Below, piece by piece: positions 36,588 through 44,179 of a DNA stretch of 64,000 nucleotides. The notes beneath the pieces were generated by a model, which saw nothing but the letters and a program-made list of their open reading frames with translations, did no database searches and was not told the DNA's origin. A program made the translations under genes and the position numbers. Each line of letters starts with the position of its first letter. Positions within the stretch are counted from its first letter, which is position 1. This DNA comes from Aeromicrobium chenweiae (GTDB lineage: Bacteria > Actinomycetota > Actinomycetes > Propionibacteriales > Nocardioidaceae). Location of the stretch: the NCBI RefSeq assembly GCF_003065605.1, contig NZ_CP026952.1:3100001-3164000 (forward strand), read 5' to 3'.

Positions 36588-37028
36588 TCAGGACGTGGGG
36601 CGGTTCTCCGCGATGTACGCGAGCCGGCGGAGCGTCTCGGTGTTGCGCCACTTCAGGGAGATGCCCTTGAGCGGCTCGGGGATGAGGACGCCGGGGCCGG
36701 CCACGACCTGCTCGCGGATCTCGACCTCCGTGTGGGCGCCGGACGGCCGCAGCTCGATCACGACCTCCGCCTCGCCGACGGGCCACCCGCGAGCCCGCAG
36801 GCGGATCATGCGCTGTGGATCGACCTCGAGGACCTCGCTGTTGTCGTCGATCAGCGCCGGCCACACCCCCACCGAGTGGTGGATGAGGCTGCCGACGGCG
36901 GGCCAGCTCTCGTCGACGTCGCGCACCCGGGAGGCTCCCACCACCCACAGGGGGTACGTCCAGCCATCGGCCAGGACGTTCCAGACGTTCTCGGGCGAGG
37001 TGTTGATCACGCGGGTGTTGACGCTCAT
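36588..37028 (-). CDS. SRPBCC (START-like) family protein
   Basis: This 146-residue protein has the polyketide-cyclase/START helix-grip fold: V-I-N-T-S-P-E-N-V-W-N-V-L-A-D-G at the N-terminus and a long C-terminal helix (LKGISLKWRNTETLRRLAYIAENRP). Such proteins bind hydrophobic ligands. It is first in an apparent three-gene operon with the truncated dehydrogenase (10-bp gap) and the FAD oxidoreductase. A stress-type promoter lies 59 bp upstream. Confidence 0.8.
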   Translation of the reverse strand: MSVNTRVINTSPENVWNVLADGWTYPLWVVGASRVRDVDESWPAVGSLIHHSVGVWPALIDDNSEVLEVDPQRMIRLRARGWPVGEAEVVIELRPSGAHTEVEIREQVVAGPGVLIPEPLKGISLKWRNTETLRRLAYIAENRPTS

Positions 37029-37086
37029 GCGTTCCCCTGGGGTCGGTGTCCGGCTCGGGCGGGCCGGCGACGCCGGCTCCTGTGCA

Positions 37087-37112
37087 CTACCCCCTGTGCC
37101 GCCGGGCTAACC
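37087..37112 (-). promoter_or_regulatory. Candidate SigB/SigF-type promoter for SRPBCC operon
   Basis: GGTT-N16-GGGTAG on the minus strand fits GNNT-N14-16-GGGTA and lies between the nnrD stop and the SRPBCC start. Confidence 0.5.
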
Positions 37113-37115
37113 CGG

Positions 37116-37988
37116 TCAGCTCTCGAGCTCGGCCAGGATCGGCGCGACACCGTCGACGATCTCCCGGGCGAGGTAGCCCGTGCGACCGTGCTGCACCGCG
37201 AGCCGCTGACCGGACGCCGCGTGGGCGTACACGCCCCAGCTCGCGGCCTGGGCCGGCTCCGCGCCGCGCGCCAGGAGCCCGGCGATCACCCCGGCGGCCG
37301 CGTCGCCGCTGCCGGACGTGCCGAGACCGGAGTCGCCCGTCTCCTCACGCCACACCGATCCGTCCGGGTCGGCGACGTGGCCGAACAGGGACACGACGCA
37401 GCCGTACGTGCTGGCGAGCTCGATCGCCTCCGCGTCGAGATCGTCCCCGAGCTCCCGGTCGAGCAGGCGTGCCCCCTCGCTGACGTTCGGCGTCAGCACG
37501 GCGTACGTCTTGCGGCCGTGCAGCAGGGACTGCCGCTCCGCGAGCGCGCCCAGCGCGTACGCGTCCACGATCAGGCGGGTGTCCGCGTCGACGACGTCGA
37601 GGACGGCCTCGAGCAGCGCGCCGGTCTCCTCGACGTCGACGAGGCCGGGCCCGATCAGCACCACGTCGGCGCCCCGGACCAGGCCGGCCAGCTGGTCGCC
37701 CATCTCACCGCGCATGGCGCCGGTGTCGGTCTCCGGCAGGCCGACGACGAGCGCCTCGGGCACGGCGATGCTCAGCGCCGCAGCCGTGCTCTCCGTGGTG
37801 GCCATCTGCAGCTTGCCCGCACCGGCACGCAGCGCGGCCGTCCCGGCCAGCAGCACCGCGCCGGGGGTCGAGCGCGAACCGCCCAGGACCAGCACCGTCC
37901 CGCGCGAGGACTTGTCGCCCTCGGGCCGGGGCAGCGGCCACGACCGCAGCCGGCCGGGGGTCAGGGTCACCGTCTTCTCACCGCTCAT
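37116..37988 (-). CDS. nnrD: ADP-dependent NAD(P)H-hydrate dehydratase
   Basis: This 290-residue ribokinase-like enzyme repairs hydrated NAD(P)H. Motifs LVLGGSRSTPGAVLLAGTAALRAGAGKL (N-terminal YjeF-C signature), LTPNVSEGARLL and the GTSGSGDAAAGVIAGLLARGAEP region with catalytic Asp are visible. The epimerase (YjeF-N) half found in fused NnrDE proteins is absent. The ATG at 37988 overlaps the upstream phosphatase gene by 11 bases. Confidence 0.85.
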   Translation of the reverse strand: MSGEKTVTLTPGRLRSWPLPRPEGDKSSRGTVLVLGGSRSTPGAVLLAGTAALRAGAGKLQMATTESTAAALSIAVPEALVVGLPETDTGAMRGEMGDQLAGLVRGADVVLIGPGLVDVEETGALLEAVLDVVDADTRLIVDAYALGALAERQSLLHGRKTYAVLTPNVSEGARLLDRELGDDLDAEAIELASTYGCVVSLFGHVADPDGSVWREETGDSGLGTSGSGDAAAGVIAGLLARGAEPAQAASWGVYAHAASGQRLAVQHGRTGYLAREIVDGVAPILAELES

Positions 37989-38703
37989 CGGCGGGCTCCT
38001 CCTCGGTCGGTTCTGCCCCACGGTCGTCATGGACGTGGGACACGTCGTTGAACGTCTCACGGCGCCAGGCGCCCCGGCCGCCGGTCCAGCTGCTGAGGGA
38101 CGCGTTGCCGATGGGCGCCTTCGCGGCCTCCTCCATCAGCTCGACCTCGTCGAGGTCCTCCAGGACGTAGCGGACCAGCGTCACCACCACGTCGTGGGCG
38201 AACAGCAGGACCCGGTGGCCCGGGTGGTCCTGCTCGATCTCGCGCAGGACGGCCCGCAGCCGCAGCGCGACGTCGGTCCACGACTCGCCTCCCGGCGGGC
38301 GGTAGTAGAACTTCCCGTGCCGGGTCCTGCGCTCGGTCTCCTCGGGGAACGCCGAGCGGATCCCCTGCGCCGTGTGCAGGTCGAGCACTCCCAGGTCGCG
38401 GTCGCGCAGGCGCTCGTCCACCCGCGTGGGGACGCCGAGGCCCTCCATCGCGATCTCCGCGGTCTGCCGGGCGCGCAGGAACGGGGAGGTGATCACGAGG
38501 TCGGGGAGCTCGTCCTCCGGGAGATCACGCAGGCGGGCGGCGAGGCTCTCGGCCTGCCGTCTGCCGAGGTCCGACAGCGGCACGTCCGCCTCGCGCTCGG
38601 CGACGTCGATCAGCTCCAGGCCGTCACGTGCGGCCGATGACGCCGCGACGTTCGCGGTGCTCTCGCCGTGCCGCACCACGCCGATCCACAGTTCGTCCCC
38701 CAT
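37978..38703 (-). CDS. Histidine phosphatase family protein
   Basis: This 241-residue phosphoglycerate-mutase-like phosphatase has the catalytic VVRHGEST motif (His, about residue 10), the second Arg in SPFLRARQTAEIA, the acid Glu in PGGESW and the second His in LLFAHDVVV. The C-terminus is acidic and has no recognised domain. Its substrate is unknown. It overlaps nnrD by 11 bases. The ATG at 38703 is selected because the extended frame covers the intergenic hairpin. Confidence 0.83.
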   Translation of the reverse strand: MGDELWIGVVRHGESTANVAASSAARDGLELIDVAEREADVPLSDLGRRQAESLAARLRDLPEDELPDLVITSPFLRARQTAEIAMEGLGVPTRVDERLRDRDLGVLDLHTAQGIRSAFPEETERRTRHGKFYYRPPGGESWTDVALRLRAVLREIEQDHPGHRVLLFAHDVVVTLVRYVLEDLDEVELMEEAAKAPIGNASLSSWTGGRGAWRRETFNDVSHVHDDRGAEPTEEEPADER

Positions 38704-38744
38704 GCATCCACACCTCGTCCTCGTCGGTTGACCGCACGTACCCG

Positions 38745-38778
38745 CGTCGGCGACTTCCATGCCTGTCAGTCGCCGACG
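38745..38778 (-). terminator. Terminator of the manganese catalase operon
   Basis: Perfect 11-bp stem CGTCGGCGACT/AGTCGCCGACG with a 12-base loop, 18 bp after the last stop of the operon. No T tract. Confidence 0.6.
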
Positions 38779-38795
38779 AGGGTGCGCAGGTGTCG

Positions 38796-39344
38796 CTACG
38801 AGACGTCGTTGCGGACGCCCTCGGCGGCCGACTGCCCCTCGTCCTTGACGTGCTGGGCCGACTCGGTGGCCGTGTCCTTCACGTCGGACGCGGCCTCGGC
38901 GGCCTTGCCCTTGAGGTCGTCGCCGACCTCCTGTGCGACCGACTTCGCGTGGTCGACCAGGGGCTGGCCCTGCTCCTTCGCGGTGTCGATCGCCTGTCCG
39001 GCGAGCCTGGCCTCGGCGTTGCTGGCCGGCATCAACGAGGACACGAGCCAGCCGGCGCCGAACGCGATCAGTCCCGCGGCCAGCGGATTGCCCTCGGCCC
39101 TGCGGGAGACCGCGCCAGCGGTGTCGGACAGGCTGCCGACGGCGGAGCCCGAGGCGTCCGACATCGAGCTGGCCGAGCCCATCACGCTGTCCTTGGCGCC
39201 GGCGATCCGGCCCTTGACGCTGTCGACGCGACGACCCACGACCCGGCCGGGGCTGACCCGGTCGGCGAGCGCGTCGAAGTTGCGTGACAGGTCCTCGCGG
39301 CTGCTCTCGATGTCATGCTCGATCACTTCTGGTTCTTTGCCCAT
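38796..39344 (-). CDS. DUF3618 family protein
   Basis: This 182-residue protein has the DUF3618 N-terminus IEHDIESSREDLSRNFDALADRVSP (residues about 7-33). A helical Ser/Ala/Gly-rich region, one hydrophobic segment (PLAAGLIAFGAGWLVSSLMP, about 88-107) and a long amphipathic LEA-like tail follow. Such proteins accompany phage-holin-X proteins in stress-linked envelope operons. Function is unknown. It overlaps the upstream holin-X gene by 22 bases. Confidence 0.78.
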   Translation of the reverse strand: MGKEPEVIEHDIESSREDLSRNFDALADRVSPGRVVGRRVDSVKGRIAGAKDSVMGSASSMSDASGSAVGSLSDTAGAVSRRAEGNPLAAGLIAFGAGWLVSSLMPASNAEARLAGQAIDTAKEQGQPLVDHAKSVAQEVGDDLKGKAAEAASDVKDTATESAQHVKDEGQSAAEGVRNDVS

Positions 39345-39727
39345 TGCACATCCTCCTTGAGGGTTTTCTGAGTCCGTTCGAGTGACGGGTCGACCGTCTT
39401 GAGACGTGAGCGGCCGAGGACGGCGAGCACCGCGGCGATGATGGCCCACACGACGAAGACGATCAGGGCGGCCCACTGCAGGTCCATGCCCTCGCCCAGC
39501 AGGTACATGACGAACAGCGACAGGAACAACAGCGTGAAGTAGCCCGCCACCGCCGCGCCGCCGAGCATGCCCGCTCCCTTGCCGGCCTTCGCGACCTCGG
39601 CCTTCGCCTCGGTCTTCGCCAGCTCCAGCTCGGAGCGGACCATGTTGCTCAGGTCCGACGCGATCTCGCCGACGATGTCACCGATCGACCGTTCGTCCTG
39701 GCCGGTGGGTGGCGTCTGCTCGGTCAC
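39323..39727 (-). CDS. Actinobacterial holin-X family (DUF1469) membrane protein
   Basis: This 134-residue protein begins with an amphipathic region (IGDIVGEIASDLSNMVRSELELAKTEAKAEV) and has two transmembrane helices (about 52-76 and 82-103) typical of phage holin superfamily III / DUF1469. No phage genes are near, so a lytic role is unlikely. It is flanked by DUF3618-type proteins with overlapping reading frames. Confidence 0.85.
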   Translation of the reverse strand: MTEQTPPTGQDERSIGDIVGEIASDLSNMVRSELELAKTEAKAEVAKAGKGAGMLGGAAVAGYFTLLFLSLFVMYLLGEGMDLQWAALIVFVVWAIIAAVLAVLGRSRLKTVDPSLERTQKTLKEDVQWAKNQK

Positions 39728-40503
39728 TGCCTCCCCCCGGTGTTCTGACCGCCCGGCACGACGTCCGAGGTGGTGATGGGTTCTCCGGTCGGCGGGGCGT
39801 ACGTGGGCGCAGGCGCCGACGCCGTCGTCATCGGTGCCGTCGTCGGCGCTGCGGAGCCGGTGTCGCTCGAGCCCTGCGAGGCCTTGGCACCACGGGTCAT
39901 GCGTCCGGCCAGGATGCCGGCGATGCCCGCACCGGCCAGGAACGCACCGGGACGACGACGGGCGAAGGCCCGGACGTCCTCGACGAGGTCCTTCGGCTGG
40001 CGGCCGTCGAGGTGCGAGCTGAGCTCGTGGGTCTTGTCGGCCAGTTGCTGCGCGAGCTGGGTGACGGTGCCTCGCACGTCGGCGCCGTCGACCAGGCCGT
40101 CGATCTCGTCGGCGAGCTCGCTGAGCTTGGACGTGAGGCCCTTGAGCTGCGTCTTGGACTGTTCGTCGAGCTGCGACTTGAGGTCGGCGAGCAGGTCGGT
40201 GGCCTTCTCCTTGGCCTCCGACGCCACCTTGCCGGCCTCCTCCATGGCCGTGTCCGCGACGCTCGAGGCGTGCTCGGACGCACTGCCGAGGGCCTCCTGC
40301 GCGGTCTCCTTGGCGGAGCCGCCTGAACTGCCTGAGCCGCCTGAACTGCCCGAGCTGCCGGACGAGTCCGGCGTCGGGGGCGCCGGCGGGGTGGGGGTGA
40401 TCCCGGCGTCGTGGGCGAGCTCGTCACCGATCGGCGACGAGGACCCCGGCAGGTCCGAGCTGGTGGTGAGAGGGTCTGTCTCTCCGTACGGGGGTGTGGT
40501 CAT
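39724..40503 (-). CDS. Helical envelope protein with low-complexity N-terminus
   Basis: This 259-residue protein has a Ser/Gly/Pro-rich first third (G-S-S-G-S-S-G-G-S-G-S-S-G-G-S). Long amphipathic helices (ETAQEALGSASEHASSVADTAMEEAG and KEKATDLLADLKSQLDEQSKTQLKGL) follow, then one short hydrophobic segment (PGAFLAGAGIAGILAGRM, about 195-212) and a Pro/Thr/Ala tail. It resembles LEA-like or apolipoprotein-like envelope proteins. It overlaps the holin-X gene by ATGA. Confidence 0.7.
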   Translation of the reverse strand: MTTPPYGETDPLTTSSDLPGSSSPIGDELAHDAGITPTPPAPPTPDSSGSSGSSGGSGSSGGSAKETAQEALGSASEHASSVADTAMEEAGKVASEAKEKATDLLADLKSQLDEQSKTQLKGLTSKLSELADEIDGLVDGADVRGTVTQLAQQLADKTHELSSHLDGRQPKDLVEDVRAFARRRPGAFLAGAGIAGILAGRMTRGAKASQGSSDTGSAAPTTAPMTTASAPAPTYAPPTGEPITTSDVVPGGQNTGGRQ

Positions 40504-40547
40504 GTGTCCTCCATCGTGGGGTGGTCAGTCGTGTCGGTGCCCGACGC

Positions 40548-40742
40548 TCATCCGTGGGTCACGGGTGAGCGGAGGCCTGGGTCGTACGCGGCCAGTCGTG
40601 CGAGCGAGCAGCGGGCTCGGTAGACGCCGCATCCTGCGAGCGCGATCGCCAGGACGATCCCCGTGCCGCCGGCTGCCAGGAGCAGCGACACGAAGAGGGT
40701 CGTGACGAGCACGCTGAAGAAGCCGTCGCCCACCCGGCTCAT
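40548..40742 (-). CDS. Small membrane protein (64 residues)
   Basis: The ATG at 40742 overlaps the manganese catalase stop (ATGA). One long hydrophobic stretch (FFSVLVTTLFVSLLLAAGGTGIVLAIALAGCGV, residues 8-40) may form one or two helices, followed by a basic Cys-containing tail. It has no known family. Coupling to the catalase gene supports expression. Confidence 0.65.
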   Translation of the reverse strand: MSRVGDGFFSVLVTTLFVSLLLAAGGTGIVLAIALAGCGVYRARCSLARLAAYDPGLRSPVTHG

Positions 40743-41602
40743 TTCAGCGCGTCCTTCGCCTTGTCGATAAGGCCTTTGGTCTCCATCAACGGGTTCGTGC
40801 CGTACAGGCGCGGATCTCCGGGAGCCAGGTCGGTGTGCTCGCCGTGCGCCTGGATCAGCGCGCTCTGGAAGTCGCCGCGGCCGTCGGGCGCCGGTCCGCT
40901 GGCCCAGCGACCCTCCGTCGCGGCCTCGCCGTCCGAGGCCTGGATGAACACGCGGGAGAACTCGTCGAACTCCTCCTCCAGCGGGAACGCCTCGGGTGTC
41001 GGCAGCCCGTCGAGGCCATCGGCCTTGAGCTCCTCGATCGCCGAGAGCCACTGCATCTGGTGCATGTGGTCACGCGTCGTGAGGAAGCGGATGAGGTCCT
41101 TCATGCCCGGGTCGTCGGTCATGTGGAACAGGCGCGCCACCTGGAGGCGGCCCTGCATCTCGGCCGTCACGTTGAGATGGAAGTCGGCCATCAGGTTGCC
41201 GCTGGCCGTGACGAAGGCGCCGGACCACGGGATGCCGTTGCTGTCGTGCGGGTACGCGCCGCCACCGTTGACGATGGTGTGCTGCGGGTTCGCCGCACCG
41301 AACTCGGCGGCCTGCGTCGAGCCGGTGGTGTCGTCGGCGGACATCGGGGGCGCCTTGTCGAGCAGCTGGTCGATCGCGGTCACGATCATCTCGACGTGGC
41401 TGAGCTCCTCGGTGCCGATGGCCATCAGCATGTCCTTGTACTTGCCGGGAAGACGCGCGTTCCAGCCCTGGTAGAGGTACTGCATCGCGACAGTCATCTC
41501 GCCCCACTTGCCGCCGAGGACCTCCTGGAACTTCCTGGCGAACGCCGGGTCCGGTCCCTCGGGCCGTGCTGCGAACTGGGGTGCCTTCTGGTGCGTGAAC
41601 AT
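40739..41602 (-). CDS. Manganese (non-haem) catalase
   Basis: This 287-residue di-manganese catalase breaks down hydrogen peroxide without haem. The four-helix bundle ligands fit EMTVAMQYLYQGWN (Glu), GTEELSHVEMI (Glu, His), NVTAEMQGRLQVARLFHMTDDPGMKDLIRFLTTRDHMHQ (Glu, His). The start M-F-T-H-Q-K is family-typical. It is the first of five overlapping or closely spaced genes and has a stress-type promoter. It is unrelated to the KatE at 25.5 kb, so the cell has two peroxide-removal systems. Confidence 0.93.
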   Translation of the reverse strand: MFTHQKAPQFAARPEGPDPAFARKFQEVLGGKWGEMTVAMQYLYQGWNARLPGKYKDMLMAIGTEELSHVEMIVTAIDQLLDKAPPMSADDTTGSTQAAEFGAANPQHTIVNGGGAYPHDSNGIPWSGAFVTASGNLMADFHLNVTAEMQGRLQVARLFHMTDDPGMKDLIRFLTTRDHMHQMQWLSAIEELKADGLDGLPTPEAFPLEEEFDEFSRVFIQASDGEAATEGRWASGPAPDGRGDFQSALIQAHGEHTDLAPGDPRLYGTNPLMETKGLIDKAKDALK

Positions 41603-41649
41603 GTACGCCTCCTGGTTCTCGGGGGCTGTCGCTCCCGGTCAAGAGGGAT

Positions 41650-41674
41650 CTACCCGCCTCCCTCCGCCTGATAC
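41650..41674 (-). promoter_or_regulatory. Candidate SigB/SigF-type promoter for Mn-catalase operon
   Basis: GTAT-N15-GGGTAG on the minus strand lies 48 bp before the catalase ATG. It fits GNNT-N14-16-GGGTA. Confidence 0.6.
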
Positions 41675-41729
41675 GCCTTTTCTCCCTTGCGATTCCAAGG
41701 GAACGGCCGCGCTCAGCGGCCCCTCGGCG

Positions 41730-42509
41730 TCATCCGGCCTTCGCCGCCGGCTCCGCGTCGAGTCCGTCGATCGCGGTGCGCAGCCTCGTCAGGACGCGGC
41801 GGAGCTCACGCGACACCTGGACCTGGGTCTTGCCCAGCTGGTCGGCGATCTGCCGCTGCGTCAGGTCCTCGAAGAACCGCAGCCGCAGCAGCTCGCGGTC
41901 CTGCGGCTCGAGCGCCGCGCACGCCCCCGCGGCGGCGAGACGTTCCTCGGTCAGTGCGAATCCGCCGTCCTCGACGGCCACGTCGAGGCCGCCGGCCGCG
42001 TCGTGCCCCGGGGCCGGGGCGTCGAGCGACGTCGGGGTGAAGCAGCTGCGGGCGGCAGCCGCCTCCTGCACGTCCGCGGCCGATACCCCGAGGTGCGCCG
42101 CCAGGCTGATCACCGAGGCGCCCTGGCCCTCGTGCTGGAGCTGGACGGTCGCCGCGGAGAGGCGCGACTGCAGCTCCTGGACCGAGCGGGTCGGCCGGAT
42201 CGTCCAGCACGAATCCCGGAAGTACTTCTTGATCTCGCCGAGCACCGTCACCGAGGCGTAGCCCAGGAACGACCCACGGCCGGACTCATACCTGCGGATC
42301 GCCCCGAGGACGGCCACATCGGCGACTGCCCTGAGGTCGTCGAGCTCGGCCCCGCGGTTGGCGTAGCGCTGGGCGATCCCCCACGCGAGCGGACGGCAGC
42401 GGGAGATGACCTCACCCTCGAGGCGGTCCCGCTCGCGGCGGTCCGGCGTGTGATGCGCATCGAGCACCAACGAGCACAGATCCTCGTCGTCCTGAACGGT
42501 CTGGTACAT
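41730..42509 (-). CDS. RNA polymerase sigma factor, SigB/SigF/SigG type
   Basis: This 259-residue sigma-70-family factor without region 1 shows region 2 (ANRGAELDDLRAVADVAVLGAIRRYESGRGSFLGYASVTVLGEIKKYFRDSCWTIRPTR), region 3, and region 4 (DRELLRLRFFEDLTQRQIADQLGKTQVQVSRELRRVLTRLR). The size and the G-E-I-K-K-Y-F-R-D pattern fit the general-stress/sporulation group. No anti-sigma gene adjoins it. A GGTT-N16-GGGTAC site in its own promoter suggests autoregulation, and similar sites nearby suggest its regulon. Confidence 0.9.
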   Translation of the reverse strand: MYQTVQDDEDLCSLVLDAHHTPDRRERDRLEGEVISRCRPLAWGIAQRYANRGAELDDLRAVADVAVLGAIRRYESGRGSFLGYASVTVLGEIKKYFRDSCWTIRPTRSVQELQSRLSAATVQLQHEGQGASVISLAAHLGVSAADVQEAAAARSCFTPTSLDAPAPGHDAAGGLDVAVEDGGFALTEERLAAAGACAALEPQDRELLRLRFFEDLTQRQIADQLGKTQVQVSRELRRVLTRLRTAIDGLDAEPAAKAG

Positions 42510-42582
42510 GGGCAGGTCCTGGTGGTCGCAGGTGCCGGCTCATGTCTAACCGCGGACGGCTGTGTTCACCGTCACGGTGCTC

Positions 42583-42608
42583 GTACCCCACCTCCGCGGG
42601 AACCAACC
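42583..42608 (-). promoter_or_regulatory. Candidate SigB/SigF-type promoter for the sigma gene
   Basis: GGTT-N16-GGGTAC on the minus strand, 74 bp before the sigma factor ATG; consistent with autoregulation. Confidence 0.55.
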
Positions 42609-42635
42609 CACTTTTTTCGGGCGACTTTTTCGGCT

Positions 42636-42661
42636 GTCTCAGGACCGGGACCGCCGGGTAT
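42636..42661 (+). promoter_or_regulatory. Candidate SigB/SigF-type promoter for hemerythrin gene
   Basis: GTCT-N16-GGGTAT on the plus strand, 41 bp before the ATG of the hemerythrin gene and back to back with the sigma gene promoter. Confidence 0.6.
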
Positions 42662-42702
42662 CACGTGGGCGTTCCCGAGCGGCCAACCCCCAGGAGGTCA
42701 TC

Positions 42703-43368
42703 ATGCAGTCGTTGAGCGTCATCGTCCGGCAGAAGCGCGACCACGCCCGCCTGGACGAGCTGCTGCAGCAGCTCGAGGAGTCACGGCGGCACCAGGAGGA
42801 CGACCTCCTGCGGGAGATCTACCGCCTGGTGTTCCCCCACGCGTTCGCCGAGGAAGGGGTGCTGTGGCCGGTGATGCGCCGGGTCCTGCCGGACGGTCAG
42901 GCGCTGACGCTGGAGGTCGAGCAGGAGCACCAGGAGGTCAACGAGCTCGTCGCCCAGATCGACCGGCTGCCCGCCGGCGACCCCGAGCGCGACGCCCGGA
43001 TCCGACGCCTCGTGGAGGTCCTGAAGGAGGACGTCCACGACGAGGAGGACGTCCTGCTCCCGCGCCTGGAGTCCAGGCTCTCGGACCGCCAGCTGCAGGC
43101 GTTGGGCCTCGCGTGGGAGGTGGTGCGCCGCACCGCGCCGACCCGGGCCCACCCCGTCGTGTCGCGCCGGCCCCCCGGCAACACCACGTCTGCACTCCCG
43201 CTCTCGATCATCGACCGCTCCCGCGACCGGCTGGACGCGATGGCCTCACGCGGCACCCGGCCCCAGGCGGCCCGCTCGGCGAGCCAGCGCCTGGGAACGC
43301 TGGCGACCCGGCTTGAGCACGTCCCCCTGTTCACCCGCGGGGAGGATCCGTCGACGTCCCGTACCTGA
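42703..43368 (+). CDS. Hemerythrin HHE domain protein (second copy)
   Basis: This 221-residue protein has an N-terminal four-helix hemerythrin domain: QKRDHARLDELL (His), FPHAFAEEGVLWPVM (His, Glu), EQEHQEVNELV (His), VHDEEDVLLPRL (His, Glu). It is shorter at the first loop than the copy at 20.5 kb. The last 80 residues are basic, Arg/Ser/Pro-rich and probably disordered. CAGGAGG precedes the ATG. It is divergent from the stress sigma gene, with a matching promoter. Confidence 0.85.
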   Translation: MQSLSVIVRQKRDHARLDELLQQLEESRRHQEDDLLREIYRLVFPHAFAEEGVLWPVMRRVLPDGQALTLEVEQEHQEVNELVAQIDRLPAGDPERDARIRRLVEVLKEDVHDEEDVLLPRLESRLSDRQLQALGLAWEVVRRTAPTRAHPVVSRRPPGNTTSALPLSIIDRSRDRLDAMASRGTRPQAARSASQRLGTLATRLEHVPLFTRGEDPSTSRT

Positions 43369-43373
43369 GCCTC

Positions 43374-43398
43374 GATTCAAGCCGGCGGCTCCGGGTAC
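43374..43398 (+). promoter_or_regulatory. Possible SigB/SigF-type promoter for GAF-ANTAR gene
   Basis: GATT-N15-GGGTAC, 30 bp before the GTG. The -35 element is weak, so this is the least certain of the plus-strand candidates. Confidence 0.4.
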
Positions 43399-43428
43399 AG
43401 GGGCCGTCGACTACGAGGAGGTGGTGAC

Positions 43429-44115
43429 GTGGACGTCGCCAGGATGCTGGCGGACATGGCCGTCGAGCTGGAGCAGGACGGCAACCCCACCACGATGCTG
43501 GACCGGGTCAGCCACTACGCACGACTGGTGCTGGACGCCGACGACGCCGGCATCATGCGCGTGCGCAGCCGGTCGCACGTGGAGACGCCCGCCGCCACCA
43601 CCTCGCGGGTGGACCAGGCCCACCAGCTGCAGGTCCAGTTCGACGAGGGACCGTGCCTCGACGCGATCGAAGGCCGCGCGACGTACCGCTCGGACGACGT
43701 GAAGGCGGACCTGCGCTGGCCCAAGTGGGGGCCTGCCACCGCTGAGCTCGGCATCCGCTCGGCCCTGGGCGTCCGCCTCGCCACGCGTGACCGCGGCTAC
43801 GGCTCTCTGGACGTGTACGCCGACCGGCCCAGCGCCTTCACGCGGGCCGACGAGGAGATCGTCGAGATGCTGGCCGCACACGCGACCGCCGCCTACGCCG
43901 CCGCCGAGCGTGCAGAGGGGCTGTCCAGCGCCCTCGACAGCCGGACCGTCATCGGTCAGGCGCAGGGCATCCTCATGCAGAAGTTCGACATCGACGCCGA
44001 CGCCGCCTTCGACTTCCTCAAGCGGATCTCCCAGCACCAGAACGAGCGGCTCCACGCGGTCGCCGAGGCGATCGTCGTCCAGCGCGAGTCCAACGCCCGG
44101 CCCTCCGACGGCTGA
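43429..44115 (+). CDS. GAF and ANTAR domain regulator
   Basis: This 228-residue protein has an N-terminal GAF sensor domain (about residues 10-150) and a C-terminal ANTAR RNA-binding domain (SRTVIGQAQGILMQKFDIDADAAFDFLKRISQHQN). ANTAR proteins bind paired hairpins in nascent RNA and prevent termination. The GTG has GAGGAGG nearby. It is convergent with a second GAF-ANTAR gene at 44180. Target and ligand are unknown. Confidence 0.88.
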   Translation: MDVARMLADMAVELEQDGNPTTMLDRVSHYARLVLDADDAGIMRVRSRSHVETPAATTSRVDQAHQLQVQFDEGPCLDAIEGRATYRSDDVKADLRWPKWGPATAELGIRSALGVRLATRDRGYGSLDVYADRPSAFTRADEEIVEMLAAHATAAYAAAERAEGLSSALDSRTVIGQAQGILMQKFDIDADAAFDFLKRISQHQNERLHAVAEAIVVQRESNARPSDG

Positions 44116-44179
44116 TAGGACACCCCGTAACGGGTAAGTCATCAGCACAGCGGCGGACGCGCCTAGGCACGAACGCCGC

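Noticed and set aside
39323-39727. Holin-X protein as evidence of a prophage
   Set aside because: No integrase, capsid, tail or lysis genes nearby. DUF1469 proteins are common chromosomal envelope proteins in actinobacteria.
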